Program-made: the position numbers and the translations under genes
Notes under the pieces: generated by a model
What the model was told of the DNA's origin: nothing
The model's input: the letters and a program-made list of their open reading frames with translations, nothing else
Database searches by the model: none
Source of the DNA: Pseudomonas segetis
GTDB taxonomy: Bacteria; Pseudomonadota; Gammaproteobacteria; Pseudomonadales; Pseudomonadaceae
DNA length: 64,000 nt
Assembly (NCBI RefSeq): GCF_900188155.1
Contig: NZ_FZOG01000002.1
Location: forward strand, 263,845 to 327,844
Reading direction: 5' to 3'
In this document: positions 9,348 to 18,539 of the stretch, in pieces
Position numbering within the stretch: position 1 is the stretch's first letter
How the letters are laid out: every line of letters begins with the position of its first letter

Positions 9348-10451
9348 TTATTCCGGCCCCAGTAATTCAAGGCCCAGTGTCAACTGTAGACGCTGATCGA
9401 GCCGCGTCAGCTCAATACCGCTCAATTGTGCAATTCGCTCAAGCCGATAACGCAGGGTATTGCGGTGAATACCGAGCGCATCCGCGCAGACTTGGGCCTG
9501 CCCCTCGTGCTCGCACCATGCGTGCAACGTCTCCAGTAACGCCCCATTGGTATCTTGCTTGACCAGCTGTTTCAGCGGCGCCAGCCAGCCCTGCAGCAGC
9601 CAGCTGTGGCGCTGGGCATACAGCAGCGTTGCCAGCCGGTATTGATCCAGGCGCAACAGCCGCTCCTGGGGATTTCGAGCCTGCGCGTACACCTGAAGAT
9701 CCCGTAAAGCCAGGCTGGCCTGGCGCAACTCATCCAAGGAGCGGGCCGAATCGCTAACCAACAAGCGACGCACGCCCCAATCACGCTCATCGGCAGCACC
9801 CAGCCAGGCACTGTCACCACGCCCGGCACTGGCTGGACGACAATAAAACAGCTCGCGCGCACTGGATAAGGTGCACAGATGCTCGCTCCTGCTATTTAGC
9901 GCATCCAGAACACGGGCTTGCCTCAGAGATGACTCACTGCCCTCCTCCAACTCCAGCAAGCAGGCCTGCAGCGGCCAATGCAACTGCAAGTCCAGGCGCT
10001 GGGCTTCAGCTTCAAGACTGGCCAGCGATTGTTGAGGATCAAGCAGCAGGCGTAGCCAGGATTCCAGTTGATGACGCTGCCAATTGCGCTCAGCCTGCAA
10101 CTGGCGCTGCTCGACCAGCATTTCAGCCGCCATCCGCACCAGTTCTGCGTAGGGCCTGACGATCTCAGGAGAACCGGTAATGCCCAGCACGCCAATCAAT
10201 TGCTGGGCATACATCAGCGGCAGGTTGACCCCAGGCCTGACTCCGCGCAAGCAGGCAGCGGCCTGCTGATCGATTTCCACCACCCGTCGATTGGCAAGCA
10301 CCAACTGCGCGCCTTCGTGACGGGTGTGCAGGCGCTCCGGGTCACCGCTGCCGATGATCATGCCTTGAGCGTCCATGACATTGATATTGTGCGGCAGGAT
10401 CGCCATTGCGCGATCAACGATGTGCTGTGCCAGCGCGGTGTCGAGTATCAC
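9348..10451 (-). CDS. cdaR: CdaR-type sugar diacid/glycerate-responsive transcriptional activator
   Basis: Transcription regulator of 367 residues, colinear with E. coli CdaR, which activates genes for glucarate, galactarate and glycerate use. The N-terminal sugar-diacid recognition domain has 'AQHIVDRAM', 'NINVMDAQGMIIGSGDPER' and 'EGAQLVLANRRVVEID', all closely matching CdaR. The C-terminus is a PucR-type helix-turn-helix with 'LGIHRNTLRYRLERIAQLSG'. I prefer the GTG start at 10451, preceded by AGGG at seven bases and aligning with homologues that begin just before the L-D-x-x-x-A-Q motif; an ATG at 10478 is also in frame but lacks a ribosome site. It is followed by the permease and kinase it probably controls. 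Confidence 0.9.
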   Translation of the reverse strand: MILDTALAQHIVDRAMAILPHNINVMDAQGMIIGSGDPERLHTRHEGAQLVLANRRVVEIDQQAAACLRGVRPGVNLPLMYAQQLIGVLGITGSPEIVRPYAELVRMAAEMLVEQRQLQAERNWQRHQLESWLRLLLDPQQSLASLEAEAQRLDLQLHWPLQACLLELEEGSESSLRQARVLDALNSRSEHLCTLSSARELFYCRPASAGRGDSAWLGAADERDWGVRRLLVSDSARSLDELRQASLALRDLQVYAQARNPQERLLRLDQYRLATLLYAQRHSWLLQGWLAPLKQLVKQDTNGALLETLHAWCEHEGQAQVCADALGIHRNTLRYRLERIAQLSGIELTRLDQRLQLTLGLELLGPE

Positions 10452-10522
10452 TGTATGGCCCTGTTCAAGCCGCCCCATGAGCCGGCAAAGACATTAAAAT
10501 TCAAGGCATTTGCAACTGCGCG

Positions 10523-11170
10523 TCAGGGTGCCAGGCGTTCGCGTTGCCATTGCCCTTCAACCAGGCGGTAGTTCAGACGATCATGCAGACGGCTGGCACG
10601 GCCCTGCCAGAACTCGATGCGTTCGGGCAACAAGCGGTAGCCGCCCCAATGCGGCGGGCACTGGGGAGCTTGGTCGGAAAATCGCTGCTGAGCCTGTTCC
10701 AGTAAAGCTTCAAGCTCGGCGCGATCAGCAATAACCTGACTTTGCGGTGAGGCCCAAGCCCCCAAGCGACTACCCATTGGCCTTACTTGAAAGTAGGCGT
10801 CGGACTCCGCAGGCGTGACCCGCTCGACGCGCCCTTCGATGCGCACCTGGCGCTCAAGCGTCGGCCAAAAGAACGTCATGGCGGCAAAGGGTCGTGCAGC
10901 CAATTGCTCGCCTTTGGCACTGTCGTAATTACTGAAAAAGGTAAAACCGCTGGCATCCAGCCCCTTGAGCAGCAATACGCGACAGTGGGGACGACCTTCG
11001 GCATCCACCGTTGCCAGGGTCATGGCGTTGGGTTCCACCGGAAGCTGTTCGGTGTTCAGCGCTTGCGCGAACCATTGCTCGAACAGTGCAAACGGCTCTT
11101 GCGGCGCCTGCGCCTCGGTCAAGCCATCACGGATGTATTCACGGCGCATATCGGCCAGAGTCTGGGTCAT
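10523..11170 (-). CDS. pdxH: Pyridoxine/pyridoxamine 5'-phosphate oxidase
   Basis: FMN-dependent enzyme that makes pyridoxal 5'-phosphate in the final step of vitamin B6 synthesis and salvage. It has 215 residues, the usual size. Visible family motifs include '[10 protein letters not shown]' at the N-terminus, '[22 protein letters not shown]' around residues 61-82 (substrate and FMN contact), '[17 protein letters not shown]', and the C-terminal '[16 protein letters not shown]' signature. AGGAGG lies nine bases before the start codon. It is an independent housekeeping gene, although only about 70 bases separate it from the cdaR start. Confidence 0.98.
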   Translation of the reverse strand: MTQTLADMRREYIRDGLTEAQAPQEPFALFEQWFAQALNTEQLPVEPNAMTLATVDAEGRPHCRVLLLKGLDASGFTFFSNYDSAKGEQLAARPFAAMTFFWPTLERQVRIEGRVERVTPAESDAYFQVRPMGSRLGAWASPQSQVIADRAELEALLEQAQQRFSDQAPQCPPHWGGYRLLPERIEFWQGRASRLHDRLNYRLVEGQWQRERLAP

Positions 11171-11248
11171 TGGCTAAGCCCTCCTGAAGGATATTGCTTA
11201 GCTTACCCGAGCGCCGCGTTGCTGGCTTGATCTGCAACAACCGGCGAT

Positions 11249-11273
11249 AAACCCGCCGCACTGCAGCGGGTTT
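11249..11273 (-). terminator. Intrinsic terminator after the OmpA lipoprotein gene
   Basis: AAACCCGC at 11249-11256 pairs with GCGGGTTT at 11266-11273 around a short GC-rich loop. Read on the minus strand the hairpin follows the stop of the OmpA-family gene by 12 bases and ends in a short U-rich tail. It also separates that gene from pdxH. Confidence 0.7.
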
Positions 11274-11285
11274 AATGGGAGGCGC

Positions 11286-11927
11286 TTACTTGGATTCGGT
11301 CTTGGCGACAACCGGCAATGGTTTCTCGTACTGGGCAAGCAGCGCGTTGAGGGTTTTCTGCGAAGTGAGGATCATCTCAACGCGACGGTTGAGTTCACGT
11401 CCCGCGGCACTGTCATTAGCGGCGCGTGGAGCATCCGGCCCCATGCCCTTGACCAGCAGGCGGTCGCGCTTGAGACCACTGAGTTGGAAAATCGCGACAA
11501 ATGCCCGTGCACGCTTCTGGCTCAGTTCACGATTCAGTTCCAGGGTACCGGAAGTGTCGGTGTGGCCCAGAATCAAAATACCCATGCTCTTGTCATTTTC
11601 CAGCAGCTTGGCGACCTTGGTGATAGGCGACAAGGTGATCGGCATCAGCATGCTCGGACGATCAGGGTTGAAGTTCGATTTGACTGGCGCGGTTACCACC
11701 AACACGTTTTCACGACGCTCAACCTCGAAATTGCTGCCCTTGACCGCTTCACGAACACGCGGCTCGTACTCATCCAGCCAGGCCTTGGTAACGGCTGGGC
11801 TAGGTAATTGCGGCGTAGCCTTGCTGGGGCCTGGGGACAGGAAACTGAGTTGTTCCGGGAGCTTGAAGCTTGAACAGCCTGAGATCAGTACCGCCAAGCC
11901 AATTACTAAGTACTTATGTGAGCGCAT
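11286..11927 (-). CDS. OmpA-family peptidoglycan-binding lipoprotein
   Basis: Predicted outer-membrane lipoprotein of 213 residues. The signal peptide ends in the lipobox LISGC (Cys at residue 18). The C-terminal half is an OmpA-like peptidoglycan-binding domain: 'ILILGHTDTSGTLELNRELS' near residues 116-135, then 'KRARAF' and 'ELNRRVEMIL' near 175-184 provide the conserved Asp and Arg that contact diaminopimelate. Between residues 50 and 95 is an N-terminal part I do not recognise. The gene stands between pdxH and a serine hydrolase gene, with its own terminator. It probably tethers the outer membrane to the cell wall. Confidence 0.88.
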   Translation of the reverse strand: MRSHKYLVIGLAVLISGCSSFKLPEQLSFLSPGPSKATPQLPSPAVTKAWLDEYEPRVREAVKGSNFEVERRENVLVVTAPVKSNFNPDRPSMLMPITLSPITKVAKLLENDKSMGILILGHTDTSGTLELNRELSQKRARAFVAIFQLSGLKRDRLLVKGMGPDAPRAANDSAAGRELNRRVEMILTSQKTLNALLAQYEKPLPVVAKTESK

Positions 11928-11966
11928 TTATTATCCACACCTAATAGAACAGCCAAAATAAGTCCC

Positions 11967-12092
11967 AGGAATACTCTGAAAAACTACTGAGCCAGACAAT
12001 GCACCGGGGCAAAAGGCATGAAGGGCTGATTCACCCACACCCTTGATTTGTGCCTTGTCCTGTCTTCGCTCGTTTTTTTTCAGAGTCCCCCT
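11967..12092. mobile_element. MITE-like element, copy D (126 bp)
   Basis: The left end, AGGAATACTCTGAAAAAC at 11967-11984, is mirrored by the right end, whose reverse complement reads AGGGGGACTCTGAAAAAA (ends at 12092): about 16 of 21 terminal positions agree. The same ends occur in three other intergenic spots of this window. Past the left end the sequence ACTACTG continues the similarity to the 26.7-kb copy, but the interior is otherwise unrelated. There is no open frame. It lies between the OmpA lipoprotein start and the end of the serine hydrolase gene. Confidence 0.55.
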
Positions 12093-12127
12093 AAAGCTTT
12101 GATTGCGACACAGTTTAGCTGAGCTTG

Positions 12128-13273
12128 CTACAAAGATTCAGCCAACTTCACTGCAAGTTTTTGCGCTCTGGGGTCCATTAAGACGAATGGCCCTAGATTA
12201 TTGACCACAAAACCGAATGCGACCTCATGTTCAGGGTCGGCAAAGCCAATGGAACCGCCAGCGCCCGGATGACCGAATGCCCCACGGCCCATGCCGTAGG
12301 TTGCATTGGCAACATCTGGCTGATCGAGCATGCAACCGAGTCCAAAGCGGGTTTGAGTCAGCAAGGTTTTATCCTCACCCTTGCTGTGCTCACGGGTTAA
12401 CTCGCCAAGCAGTTCGCTTTCAAGCAAACGGCCGTCGAGCAAAGCGTTGTAAAACCCGGCAAGGCTGCGGGCATTGCCGTGACCGTTTGCTGCAGGCTGC
12501 TGCATGCGCCGCCACTCGGGCTTGTTGGTACTGGTCATGATTGAAGGTGGATTGGTAAAGGAGCGCGTCGACATTGCGCTGGCATCGGTCATCATGACTT
12601 TTAGCAGGCGCTGCGCAGCAGCATCGCCCATATTGCCCTTGCCACGCGACACATGGGCGACGCGGTGGAACTCCGTATCAGCCAGCCCCACATGGAAATC
12701 CAGGCCCAGCGGCTCACAGATCCGTGCGGCGATGGACTCTCCAGGACCACGCCCTTCGACTCGGCGAATAACCTCCCCCACCAGCCAACCATAGGTGATC
12801 GGGGCATAGCCATGCCCTTCGCCAAGCGACCACCAAGGCTGCTCGGCAGCCAGGGCGGTGGTCATTGCATCCCAATCATAGAGCGCTTCAGCCGGCAGCA
12901 TCGCGTGCAGCGCAGGCAACCCCGCTTGATGGCACAGCAGGTGGCGAAGCGTGATATTGCTCTTCCCGGCGGCTGCAAACTCTGGCCAGTAGCGCGTCAC
13001 TGGCGCATCCAGGTCCAGCTTGCCCTCACCGACGAGCTGCATGATCGTCACCGCTGCAAAGGGCTTGGTGCAGGAAAACAAATTAACAATCGTGTCGCTG
13101 TGCCAGGCCTGCTCGCCTTCCTTGTCTGCAACGCCGGCCCAGATATCGATAACGGTCTCGCCAGCGACTTGCACGCAAAGCGCAGCGCCACGCTCCTGGG
13201 GGTTATCAAACAGCTCGGCAAAGGCATCCTTGACGCCTTCAAACTTGAGGTCGAAATACCCCTGAATCTGCAT
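12128..13273 (-). CDS. Serine hydrolase of the beta-lactamase/EstB (class C-like) family
   Basis: Predicted esterase or peptidase of the serine beta-lactamase superfamily, 381 residues. The S-x-x-K nucleophile motif is Ser67-Cys-Thr-Lys70, within 'LFSCTKPFAA'. Downstream, 'GHGYAPITYGWLVGEVIRR' around residues 154-172 supplies the conserved Tyr region, and 'GHPGAGGSIGFADPE' near 334-348 corresponds to the third motif. There is no signal peptide, so the enzyme is probably cytoplasmic, which argues against a role in beta-lactam resistance. Homologues such as EstB of Burkholderia are esterases. The substrate is unknown. AAGGAC precedes the start. Confidence 0.88.
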   Translation of the reverse strand: MQIQGYFDLKFEGVKDAFAELFDNPQERGAALCVQVAGETVIDIWAGVADKEGEQAWHSDTIVNLFSCTKPFAAVTIMQLVGEGKLDLDAPVTRYWPEFAAAGKSNITLRHLLCHQAGLPALHAMLPAEALYDWDAMTTALAAEQPWWSLGEGHGYAPITYGWLVGEVIRRVEGRGPGESIAARICEPLGLDFHVGLADTEFHRVAHVSRGKGNMGDAAAQRLLKVMMTDASAMSTRSFTNPPSIMTSTNKPEWRRMQQPAANGHGNARSLAGFYNALLDGRLLESELLGELTREHSKGEDKTLLTQTRFGLGCMLDQPDVANATYGMGRGAFGHPGAGGSIGFADPEHEVAFGFVVNNLGPFVLMDPRAQKLAVKLAESL

Positions 13274-13306
13274 GTGTTGTCCTTAATTGCCGGTCGGTAT
13301 CTTTGG

Positions 13307-15703
13307 TTATGGCTGGCTTTGGGCCTGTGCTTGTGGCGCAGCTATCGGTGTTTGGGGAGCCGGTACATCTTTAAGCGTTTCGAGCAAACGGCTACCGACC
13401 TTGAGGTTGGTCTTGCGCACCGCCTCGACAAAACCTGCGAATGGCCGGTCGGTTATGCCCAAAAGCCCCAAGTGGCCATTTTCCCCATCGAGCAAGCGCC
13501 CTGTGACAGGCTGGTCAAGATACTGGAACCAGTGCGCCCCAACAATCGAAGGCTCAGCCAGGGCCTGCTCGATAAAATGGCTGTACGCCGGGCCACGGTC
13601 TTTCTCGGCATGGACCTCGGTCACGCCGCCCCAGAACGGCCCACGGTCACGCGAGCCAAAGTGAAACTCGGTGACCAGGATCGGCTTGTCGAGGGCGCGC
13701 AATGCAGCGAAGTCATAGCCATGTTGCGGCTCAAGGGTGTAGAAGTTGAAGCTCAGGACATCGCAATACTGGGCGCACGAGGCAACCGCCTCCGGAGTGC
13801 TGATCGCAAAACGACCACCCAGCAACATCTGGTTCGGCGCATGCCATTGCAGCGCATCATCAATGGTCTTGAAGTAGGTATCGGCAAACAAACGCTGGAA
13901 GGCCCGGTAGTCCTGCTCGATCGCCGGGTACTTCTCGTTCGGCAGCGGCGCCTCGAAGCCCGGGTCTTCCAGTAGCTCCCAGGCAGGCAAGTCAATGCCC
14001 CAGGCTTTCGACAGTCCTTGCTGGTTGCGATATTTGTCGCGCAGCATTTTCAGGAATGCACGCTTGGCAGGTACATCGGTAGTCGAGCGCAGGGTGCCGA
14101 AACTCAGAGCATAACGCCCGCGTGGCCCCGGGTCGGGATGGGCCCAGGCCAGCTCGTTATCGGCATAATAGCCAATCAGCCACGGATCATTGCGATGGTC
14201 GCGCGCAGCGATGGCTACAGCTCGCTCGGTGGCCATGGCAAAGCGCGGATCGAATGGATCGGGCATCCCACCCCACCAGTCCAGCCCGGTGCTGATGGTT
14301 TGGTAATCGCCACTGATCGAAAGCGGCAATGTATAGGGCATGCGCTGCGCCTTGCCCAGTGAATCCGCGCTCCAGTTGCCAATGGTATTGAAGCCCCAGG
14401 CCTGCAGACGGGTCAGTGCAAGCTCGGTCCAGCGCTTGGCATCGAACGAGCTATTGCTGCAATCCACAGCCGTTGCCGGCGCGGTGGCTGCGGGCTGGTC
14501 AGCGGGCTTTCCGGATACCGGCTCGGCGCCTGCCACAGGTTCAGACGCCGGAGCCTTCGGGGATTGGTCCGCCTGGATGTCATGCCCAGGCTGCAAACAG
14601 GCATCATCGGCATAGGTGCGCTGCAGGTTGGCCTTGTAGAAGTCGAACCACTTGCCCTTGGCAAACCCCCGGCCCTTACCAGAGCCGTTATTGCTTTGGT
14701 TGTCACCCTGGCCGTAATGCACGGCCAGGGGGTCGGATGCAGCAGGCAAGCCCTTGAACATCGACTCCCGGCCTTCGATGTAGGTCTGGCTCTGGTCGGT
14801 ATTGACCGCGTTCACCCCAAGGGAGAAAAACGGATTGCCATCCGGGGTGACCATGATCCAGCGCTCACCCAGTTTTTGCGTGCGGAAGAAGCCGGTTGCC
14901 TCAAGAGTTGGCCCACCCAGCAAACCGCCATACTGATCGAACTTCGGTCGTTCACTCAGCCATTTGGCCAACTGCTCTTGTTCCTTTTGCGCGGCATCTC
15001 TCAACTGTTCTGCGCTATTAACTTTTTCTGGCCACTGGCCGCGCGTGAACTGGCCGAACTGGTCGACAATCGAATCATAGGCGGCAGCTTCTATGGATGC
15101 GCCCTTGTAGACGCCAAAACGCCCGAGCAATACGCTTTGAGCGGAATCCGGGTTGTTCAACGACAGGGTCACGCGACTGACCTTGCTCTGGTCCAGCTCC
15201 CCGCTGACATTCGTCGCCAGCAACACCCGCTGCCCCTCAAACTTCCACGGCATCGGCGGTCCCGCACGCATGCCATGTGCATTGGGCGAAGTCGCGTTGA
15301 GCGGCACGATCAGCGTTTGCCCAGGCCCGGCTGGCAGTGCAACGCTGGTGTGCAAGACCTTACCATCGGCACTTTCAACCTGCACATTCAGGGTCAGCGC
15401 CCAGTCCATGGCGTTTTGCAGGTAAAGGGTTATCTGCGAATCATCCGACCAATCCCAAACACCCTTGTTCGGAGTCAGTTCAAGGCGCGGTTGTTGTGCC
15501 TGATTGAACACGAAGCGCCGAAGAATCTCGCCAGTTGGCGTTTCTTCAGCGGTCACCTCTGGAAAATTCGAGTCTTTGGTTGCGACCTTGACGACATCGG
15601 TCGGGCTTACAAAGTTAAGCAATGTTTCTTGCCCTTCAAGCGCAGCAAAGGCTTTTGAGCAGGTGAATAAGGCAACCAGTAATAGCAATTGACAGTGCTT
15701 CAT
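13307..15703 (-). CDS. Secreted beta-agarase-like glycoside hydrolase
   Basis: Large exported protein of 798 residues with a Sec signal peptide (cleavage near 'AFAALEG', residue 20). Residues 30-230 look like a beta-sandwich carbohydrate-binding region; the rest resembles a TIM-barrel hydrolase of the agarase (GH50-like) group. 'GYYADNELAWAH' near residue 515 carries a conserved Asn-Glu pair expected of the acid/base residue, and 'ILVTEFHFGSRDRG' near 675 the nucleophile Glu. A Pro/Ala-rich low-complexity segment (about residues 380-410) interrupts the barrel region. The name agarase is by similarity; the real substrate may be an exopolysaccharide. GAGAGG precedes the start. Confidence 0.75.
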   Translation of the reverse strand: MKHCQLLLLVALFTCSKAFAALEGQETLLNFVSPTDVVKVATKDSNFPEVTAEETPTGEILRRFVFNQAQQPRLELTPNKGVWDWSDDSQITLYLQNAMDWALTLNVQVESADGKVLHTSVALPAGPGQTLIVPLNATSPNAHGMRAGPPMPWKFEGQRVLLATNVSGELDQSKVSRVTLSLNNPDSAQSVLLGRFGVYKGASIEAAAYDSIVDQFGQFTRGQWPEKVNSAEQLRDAAQKEQEQLAKWLSERPKFDQYGGLLGGPTLEATGFFRTQKLGERWIMVTPDGNPFFSLGVNAVNTDQSQTYIEGRESMFKGLPAASDPLAVHYGQGDNQSNNGSGKGRGFAKGKWFDFYKANLQRTYADDACLQPGHDIQADQSPKAPASEPVAGAEPVSGKPADQPAATAPATAVDCSNSSFDAKRWTELALTRLQAWGFNTIGNWSADSLGKAQRMPYTLPLSISGDYQTISTGLDWWGGMPDPFDPRFAMATERAVAIAARDHRNDPWLIGYYADNELAWAHPDPGPRGRYALSFGTLRSTTDVPAKRAFLKMLRDKYRNQQGLSKAWGIDLPAWELLEDPGFEAPLPNEKYPAIEQDYRAFQRLFADTYFKTIDDALQWHAPNQMLLGGRFAISTPEAVASCAQYCDVLSFNFYTLEPQHGYDFAALRALDKPILVTEFHFGSRDRGPFWGGVTEVHAEKDRGPAYSHFIEQALAEPSIVGAHWFQYLDQPVTGRLLDGENGHLGLLGITDRPFAGFVEAVRKTNLKVGSRLLETLKDVPAPQTPIAAPQAQAQSQP

Positions 15704-15773
15704 TTACAGCCTCTCTAGAACAACCCACCAATGGACAACCTGGCAGGCAAATATTCACCCTGTTTTTTTCAAC

Positions 15774-17918
15774 TTAACTAATTTCGCGGCGAAACGGCGG
15801 CAGCGCATTGAGAATGGCTTTGCCGTAGCGCTGCGTGACTACCCGACGATCGAGCAAGGTGATAATGCCCCGATCCGCTTCAGTACGAAGCAAACGACCA
15901 CAGGCCTGGACCAGCCTGAGCGAGGCATCGGGCACGGCAATTTCCATAAAGGGGTTGCCGCCTCGCGCCTCGATCCATTCGGCCAATGCAGCTTCCACAG
16001 GATCGTCCGGTACAGCAAAGGGTATTTTGGCGATCACCACATGCTCGCAATAGGCGCCGGGCAAATCGACACCCTCTGCGAAGCTGGCCAGGCCAAACAA
16101 GACACTTTCTTCCCCACTATCGACACGGGCCTTGTGCTTATTCAGGGTTTCCTGCTTGGACAGATTGCCCTGGATAAATACCCGTTTACGCCAGTCGCGT
16201 TCAAGCCCATCGAACACAGCCTGCATCTGCTTGCGCGATGAGAACAGTACCAGCGTTCCTTTTGAGCCTTCAACCAACCCCGGCAGTTCCCGGATTATGG
16301 CCGCCGTATGCACTGTTGCATCACGGGGATCGGCTTTTAGGTCCGGGACCTTGAGCACACCGGCGTCGGCATGATGGAACGGGCTGGGCACCACCGCAGT
16401 GACCGCAACCTTGGGCAGCCCGGCGCGCATGCGATAACGATCGAAAGTACCCAGCGCGGTCAGGGTCGCAGATGTCACCAGCGCGCCATAGGCCACATTC
16501 CACAGGTTCCGTCGCAGCATCTCCGCCGCCAGGATTGGACTGGCGTTGACTTCAATGTCAAACATGGCGCCGCTTTCAGCCAGGGTCAGCCAGCGCGCCA
16601 TTGGCGGATTGTCTTCCGGGTCCTCGGTGGTAAAGGCCAACCAGAGCTCCCAGTTACCTTGCGCACGGGCAAGCAGGCTGCCAAACAGTGGGTACCATTC
16701 CTCGGCCTGGTGGCTGGCGATACCAATGGTCGCTTCACCGTCCATGGCTTCTTTAAGGTGTTCGGTGACGCCGGTAAACAAATCGGTCAGTTTCGAAAAC
16801 CCTTTTTTCAACTCAAGACCAAGCTCGGTCAGGTGCTCGGGTACCACTCCACCGACAAAACGGTGCCGCGGACGCTCACGGCCTTCCATGTCTTCGCCTG
16901 GCTTGAAGTCAGCCACCTGCTCGCAGGCATTGAACATGAACTGCTGCTGGGTCTTGATCTCACGGGCAAGCTCGGGCACCTGTTCGATCAAACGTCCGAG
17001 ATCGCCTGGCAGAGGGTTCTGGGCGAGCAACTTGGTCAGGTTCTTGGCGACCTGTTCCAGCCAGTCAGCAGTTGAGCGCAAGCGGGTGAAGTGTGCGAAG
17101 TGGCCAATTGCTTTATCTGGCAAGTGGTGACCTTCATCGAACACATACAGGGTTTCACGCGGATCAGGCAGTACAGCGCCGCCGCCAAGGGCCAAATCGG
17201 CCAACACCATATCGTGGTTGGTGACAATGACATCGACCTTGCCCATGCCTTCACGTGCCTTGTAGAAAGCACACTGCTGGAAGTTGGGACAGTGACGGCT
17301 GGTGCACTGGCTGTGATCAGTCGTCAAGCGCGCCCAGTCAGCATCTTCGAGCTCTTGCGGCCAACTGTCACGGTCGCCGTCCCACTTGTTGCCGGCGAGC
17401 TTCTCGATCATTGAAGTAAAGAGTTTCTGGCTTTGCTCATCGACATCAATCTTGAAGCCCTCTTCCTCGAACAGCTGCGCGGTGGCGGTCTGCGCATGGC
17501 CCTCTTGCAGCAGCAGGTCGAGCTTGGACAGGCACAGGTAGCGGCCACGGCCCTTGGCCAGGGCAAAGCTGAAGTTCAAGCCACTGTTACGCATCAGGTC
17601 GGGCAGGTCCTTGTAGACAATCTGCTCCTGCAGGGCGACCGTCGCAGTGGCAATCACCAAGCGTTTACCTGCGGCCTTGGCAGTCGGGATCGCCGCCAGG
17701 CAATACGCCACGGTTTTACCGGTACCGGTGCCCGCTTCCACCGCGACCACCGCAGCATCGCTGCTACGTTTACCTTCGCCATCGGTTTGTATGACACCGA
17801 GGACTTTGGCGATCTCTGCGATCATCAAGCGCTGGCCATAACGTGGCTTGAGGCTTTTGGCTTCAAGGAAACGCGTGTAGGCGCCCTGGATTTGAGTCTT
17901 GAGTTCGTTACTGAGCAT
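15774..17918 (-). CDS. dinG: ATP-dependent DNA helicase DinG
   Basis: 5'-3' superfamily 2 helicase of the XPD/DinG type that resolves R-loops, D-loops and G-quadruplexes. ATG at 17918 gives 714 residues beginning MLSNELKTQIQGAY, the standard DinG N-terminus, so the longer upstream frame is not used. Walker A is GTGTGKT at residues 63-69. Four Cys for the iron-sulfur cluster are visible at 129, 205, 210 and 216. The DEAH-like box appears as 'VFDEGHHL' and motif VI as 'QACGRLLRTEADRG' near the C-terminus. The gene is complete. It is divergent from a CopD-family gene on the other side of a 137-base gap. Confidence 0.97.
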   Translation of the reverse strand: MLSNELKTQIQGAYTRFLEAKSLKPRYGQRLMIAEIAKVLGVIQTDGEGKRSSDAAVVAVEAGTGTGKTVAYCLAAIPTAKAAGKRLVIATATVALQEQIVYKDLPDLMRNSGLNFSFALAKGRGRYLCLSKLDLLLQEGHAQTATAQLFEEEGFKIDVDEQSQKLFTSMIEKLAGNKWDGDRDSWPQELEDADWARLTTDHSQCTSRHCPNFQQCAFYKAREGMGKVDVIVTNHDMVLADLALGGGAVLPDPRETLYVFDEGHHLPDKAIGHFAHFTRLRSTADWLEQVAKNLTKLLAQNPLPGDLGRLIEQVPELAREIKTQQQFMFNACEQVADFKPGEDMEGRERPRHRFVGGVVPEHLTELGLELKKGFSKLTDLFTGVTEHLKEAMDGEATIGIASHQAEEWYPLFGSLLARAQGNWELWLAFTTEDPEDNPPMARWLTLAESGAMFDIEVNASPILAAEMLRRNLWNVAYGALVTSATLTALGTFDRYRMRAGLPKVAVTAVVPSPFHHADAGVLKVPDLKADPRDATVHTAAIIRELPGLVEGSKGTLVLFSSRKQMQAVFDGLERDWRKRVFIQGNLSKQETLNKHKARVDSGEESVLFGLASFAEGVDLPGAYCEHVVIAKIPFAVPDDPVEAALAEWIEARGGNPFMEIAVPDASLRLVQACGRLLRTEADRGIITLLDRRVVTQRYGKAILNALPPFRREIS

Positions 17919-18055
17919 GAGAATAAGGGCGCAAAAGGCTGGATAAATTTTCAGTGTTTGCAAACGGCCGCTATCATAACGCGCTAATCAATCTTGCGCA
18001 GAAACCTCTGCATACCAATCAGCCGATTCTCGACCTACACCCTTGGGAGCCTCAG

Positions 18056-18520
18056 ATGACACCTTACGCCCTGTCTTATGCCTTACACGTGCTGGCTGCC
18101 CTGATTTGGGTGGGTGGCATGTTCTTCGCCTGGATGATCCTGCGCCCGGCCGCAGTCAAAACGCTTGAAGCCCCCACCCGCCTGCAACTCTGGGCCGAAG
18201 TCTTTCAACGGTTCTTTCGCTGGGTGTGGCTGGCGGTGCTGATACTGCCGGTTAGCGGCATGGGCATGCTGCACATGCGCTTCTCGGGTTTTGAGACCGC
18301 CCCCAAGTATGTGCATGTGATGATGGGGCTCTATATCGTCATGCTCGCACTGTTCTTGCGCATACAGGCGCTGCAACTGCCAGAGCTACGCCGTGCGATT
18401 GAAGCGCAGCAATGGCCTGCAGGCGGCGCGGTTCTGGGCAAGATTCGCCGCCTGGTCGGTATCAACCTGATCATCGGCCTGGTCGTCGTGGCCCTGGCAG
18501 CGCTTCGCCCAACCTTTTGA
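18056..18520 (+). CDS. CopD-family small integral membrane protein
   Basis: Inner-membrane protein of 154 residues with four hydrophobic segments, near residues 5-25, 50-70, 83-101 and 131-150. 'LHVLAALIWVGGMFFAWMILRPAA' includes the conserved His and W-x-G-G of the CopD domain, found in copper-resistance proteins and in haem-synthesis-like membrane proteins. The start ATG at 18056 is preceded by GGGAG; a longer upstream frame is non-hydrophobic and lacks a ribosome site. The gene is divergent from dinG. Copper transport is a family-level association only; the role here is unknown. Confidence 0.8.
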   Translation: MTPYALSYALHVLAALIWVGGMFFAWMILRPAAVKTLEAPTRLQLWAEVFQRFFRWVWLAVLILPVSGMGMLHMRFSGFETAPKYVHVMMGLYIVMLALFLRIQALQLPELRRAIEAQQWPAGGAVLGKIRRLVGINLIIGLVVVALAALRPTF

Positions 18521-18539
18521 GACGACAGGCATTGCCAAT

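Noticed and set aside
12128..13273. The S-x-x-K hydrolase as a beta-lactam resistance gene
   Set aside because: It lacks a signal peptide and groups with EstB-like esterases by its motifs; periplasmic beta-lactamases are exported.
14564..15658. A 364-codon frame opposite the agarase-like gene, and similar ones opposite estB (12653-13975) and the amidohydrolase (46654-47493)
   Set aside because: Their translations are rich in Arg, Pro and Gln without domain structure; they mirror the codon pattern of the true genes.
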